Source of the DNA: Gammaproteobacteria bacterium UBA4421
GTDB lineage: Bacteria > Pseudomonadota > Gammaproteobacteria > Pseudomonadales > Azotimanducaceae
Assembly (NCBI GenBank): GCA_002389675.1
Contig: DGQF01000022.1
Coordinates: 1-53,412 of the forward strand
Length of the DNA: 53,412 bases
Direction: 5' to 3'
Shown: piece by piece, positions 52,502-53,412 of the stretch
Numbering within the stretch: position 1 is the stretch's first letter
Layout: each line of letters starts with the position of its first letter
Notes under the pieces: generated by a model
What the model was told of the DNA's origin: nothing
What the model saw: the letters and a program-made list of their open reading frames with translations, nothing else
The model's database searches: none
Made by a program: the position numbers and the translations under genes

Positions 52502-53406
52502 AGCGTATATTTTTGAAATATTGCATCACCATGATTTGCTTTGGCGCTGCCTTACCGCTCAGCGCAAAGATACTGCATGAAGAGCGCTCGCTCTACAGCA
52601 CTATTGTTGTCACGCAAACGGGCAACACCCGATGCCTGCAATTCGATGTGCGCAGCGAACAGCGCAGCCAAAGTTGTATCGATGTACGCCGCCCCAAACA
52701 AATGGTGTTTTCCTACACTCGAATGTCCATCACCAGTGTTTTATTTGCAGAAGCACCCAAAAACATTTTGGTCATTGGATTAGGTGGCGGCACTCTACCC
52801 ACGGCATTTCACGCCCTACTGCCACAGGCCCGCATCGATGTGGTCGAAATCGACCCCGCGGTCATCTCGGTTGCAAAATCGTTCTTCAACTTCCAGCCGA
52901 CATCCAATCTCATTGTTCACGCCCAAGACGCGCGGGTTTGGACCAAACGAGCGCTATTAGGCCCTACCCGTTATGACATCATTGTCTTGGACGCTTTTAA
53001 CGGCGAGTACATCCCTGAGCATTTAATGACACAGGAATACCTCACCGAAACAAAATCTTTGTTGACACCCACCGGTGTTCTTCTGGCGAATACGTTCACC
53101 GGCAGCAACCTCTACCATAACGAATCTACCACCTATGCAAAGGTATTCGGTCCCTTCATTAACTTTCGCATCCCCGAAAGCGCTAACCGCATGATCGTGG
53201 CACCGAACATCAAACCAACAGATACACAATTGAAGGCGCGCGCCGCGGTTTGGAGTGACCGCCTACAGCCCTATGGCGTGCCCATCGTGCGCTTCGCCCG
53301 ATTGCTGACCAAACAGCGCAGGGAAAAACCCGACTGGCGCCAAAACGCAAGAGTGCTTACCGATCAATACGCACCGGCAAACCTGCTACAAAGCGGCGAC
53401 GAGTAG
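52498..53406 (+). CDS. Spermidine-synthase-like catalytic subunit with N-terminal signal/anchor
   Basis: From ATG 52498 (MKRIFLKYCI) the protein has 302 residues. It starts with a signal-peptide-like segment (hydrophobic to about residue 22, ending LPLSA). Then comes a spermidine synthase fold with the SAM-binding motif VIGLGGGTLPTAFH, the acidic VVEIDPAVI, and IIVLDAFNGEYIPEHL. An aminopropyltransferase or methyltransferase reaction is predicted. The signal-like segment is odd for a cofactor made in the cytoplasm; it may be a membrane anchor pairing with the upstream membrane subunit. The gene ends 6 bases before the window edge. Confidence 0.85.
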   Translation: MKRIFLKYCITMICFGAALPLSAKILHEERSLYSTIVVTQTGNTRCLQFDVRSEQRSQSCIDVRRPKQMVFSYTRMSITSVLFAEAPKNILVIGLGGGTLPTAFHALLPQARIDVVEIDPAVISVAKSFFNFQPTSNLIVHAQDARVWTKRALLGPTRYDIIVLDAFNGEYIPEHLMTQEYLTETKSLLTPTGVLLANTFTGSNLYHNESTTYAKVFGPFINFRIPESANRMIVAPNIKPTDTQLKARAAVWSDRLQPYGVPIVRFARLLTKQRREKPDWRQNARVLTDQYAPANLLQSGDE

Positions 53407-53412
53407 CCCCGC

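Overview
The window is 53.4 kb of compact chromosome from a Gram-negative gammaproteobacterium. Support for this comes from an E. coli-type RNase E, LolCDE, MsbA/LpxK/KdsB lipopolysaccharide genes, TonB/ExbB/ExbD systems, Na+-NQR accessory proteins and a class II fab cluster. From memory, the gene order rluC-rne-murB-kdsB-lpxK-exbD-exbB-comEC-DUF2062-lolEDC-apbE, together with the maf-yceD-rpmF-fab-tmk-holB-pilZ-tatD block, follows the Pseudomonas aeruginosa PA2959-PA2993 neighbourhood. A marine relative of Pseudomonas/Cellvibrio-type bacteria is therefore likely; species cannot be read from the sequence. I saw no tRNA or rRNA gene, phage, insertion sequence or CRISPR array.

Layout. 1-6 kb: riboflavin synthase, a bidirectional terminator, and a six-gene TonB2-type energy-transduction operon (DUF3450, TtpC-like, ExbB, ExbD, TonB, TPR) with a visible promoter. 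6.3-11 kb: dienelactone hydrolase, a PhoB-like regulator without PhoR, a HAD hydrolase, a PfkB kinase, and the FeS and FAD subunits of a molybdenum hydroxylase without its large subunit. 11-15 kb: a proline-peptide operon (PepQ, DPP IV-type peptidase, GNAT). 15-24.7 kb: the fatty-acid/DNA-replication cluster (yceD, rpmF, fabD, fabG, acpP, fabF, mltG, tmk, holB, PilZ, tatD), from which plsX, fabH and pabC are missing, plus maf and rluC. 24.7-31 kb: a 774-bp leader, rne, murB, an AlkB-like dioxygenase and kdsB. 31-37 kb: a single 958-codon MsbA-LpxK fusion, a second ExbD/ExbB pair, a D-threonine-aldolase-like enzyme and galU. 37-40.4 kb: a low-complexity orphan gene beneath a LexA-like box, and clpB with a sigma32-like promoter. 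40.4-47 kb: DUF2244, comEC, DUF2062, lolE-lolD-lolC and nqrM. 47-53.4 kb: apbE, a dicarboxylate-type symporter, a histidine phosphatase, an enoyl-CoA hydratase, a rhodanese and a split spermidine-synthase-like pair.

How the genes work together. Much of the window serves the envelope: lipid A phosphorylation and flipping (LpxK, MsbA), Kdo activation, lipoprotein release, peptidoglycan (MurB, MltG), fatty acids, and TonB-type energy coupling. The most unusual observations are: (1) the MsbA-LpxK fusion, joining the lipid A 4'-kinase to the flippase; (2) the nqrM/lolC junction, where lolC appears to start at CTG inside a hairpin that masks its ribosome binding site; (3) a pepQ whose conserved N-terminus continues upstream with no ATG, GTG or TTG; (4) the possibly SOS-controlled 15-bp-repeat gene; and (5) a spermidine-synthase-like catalytic subunit with its own signal peptide.
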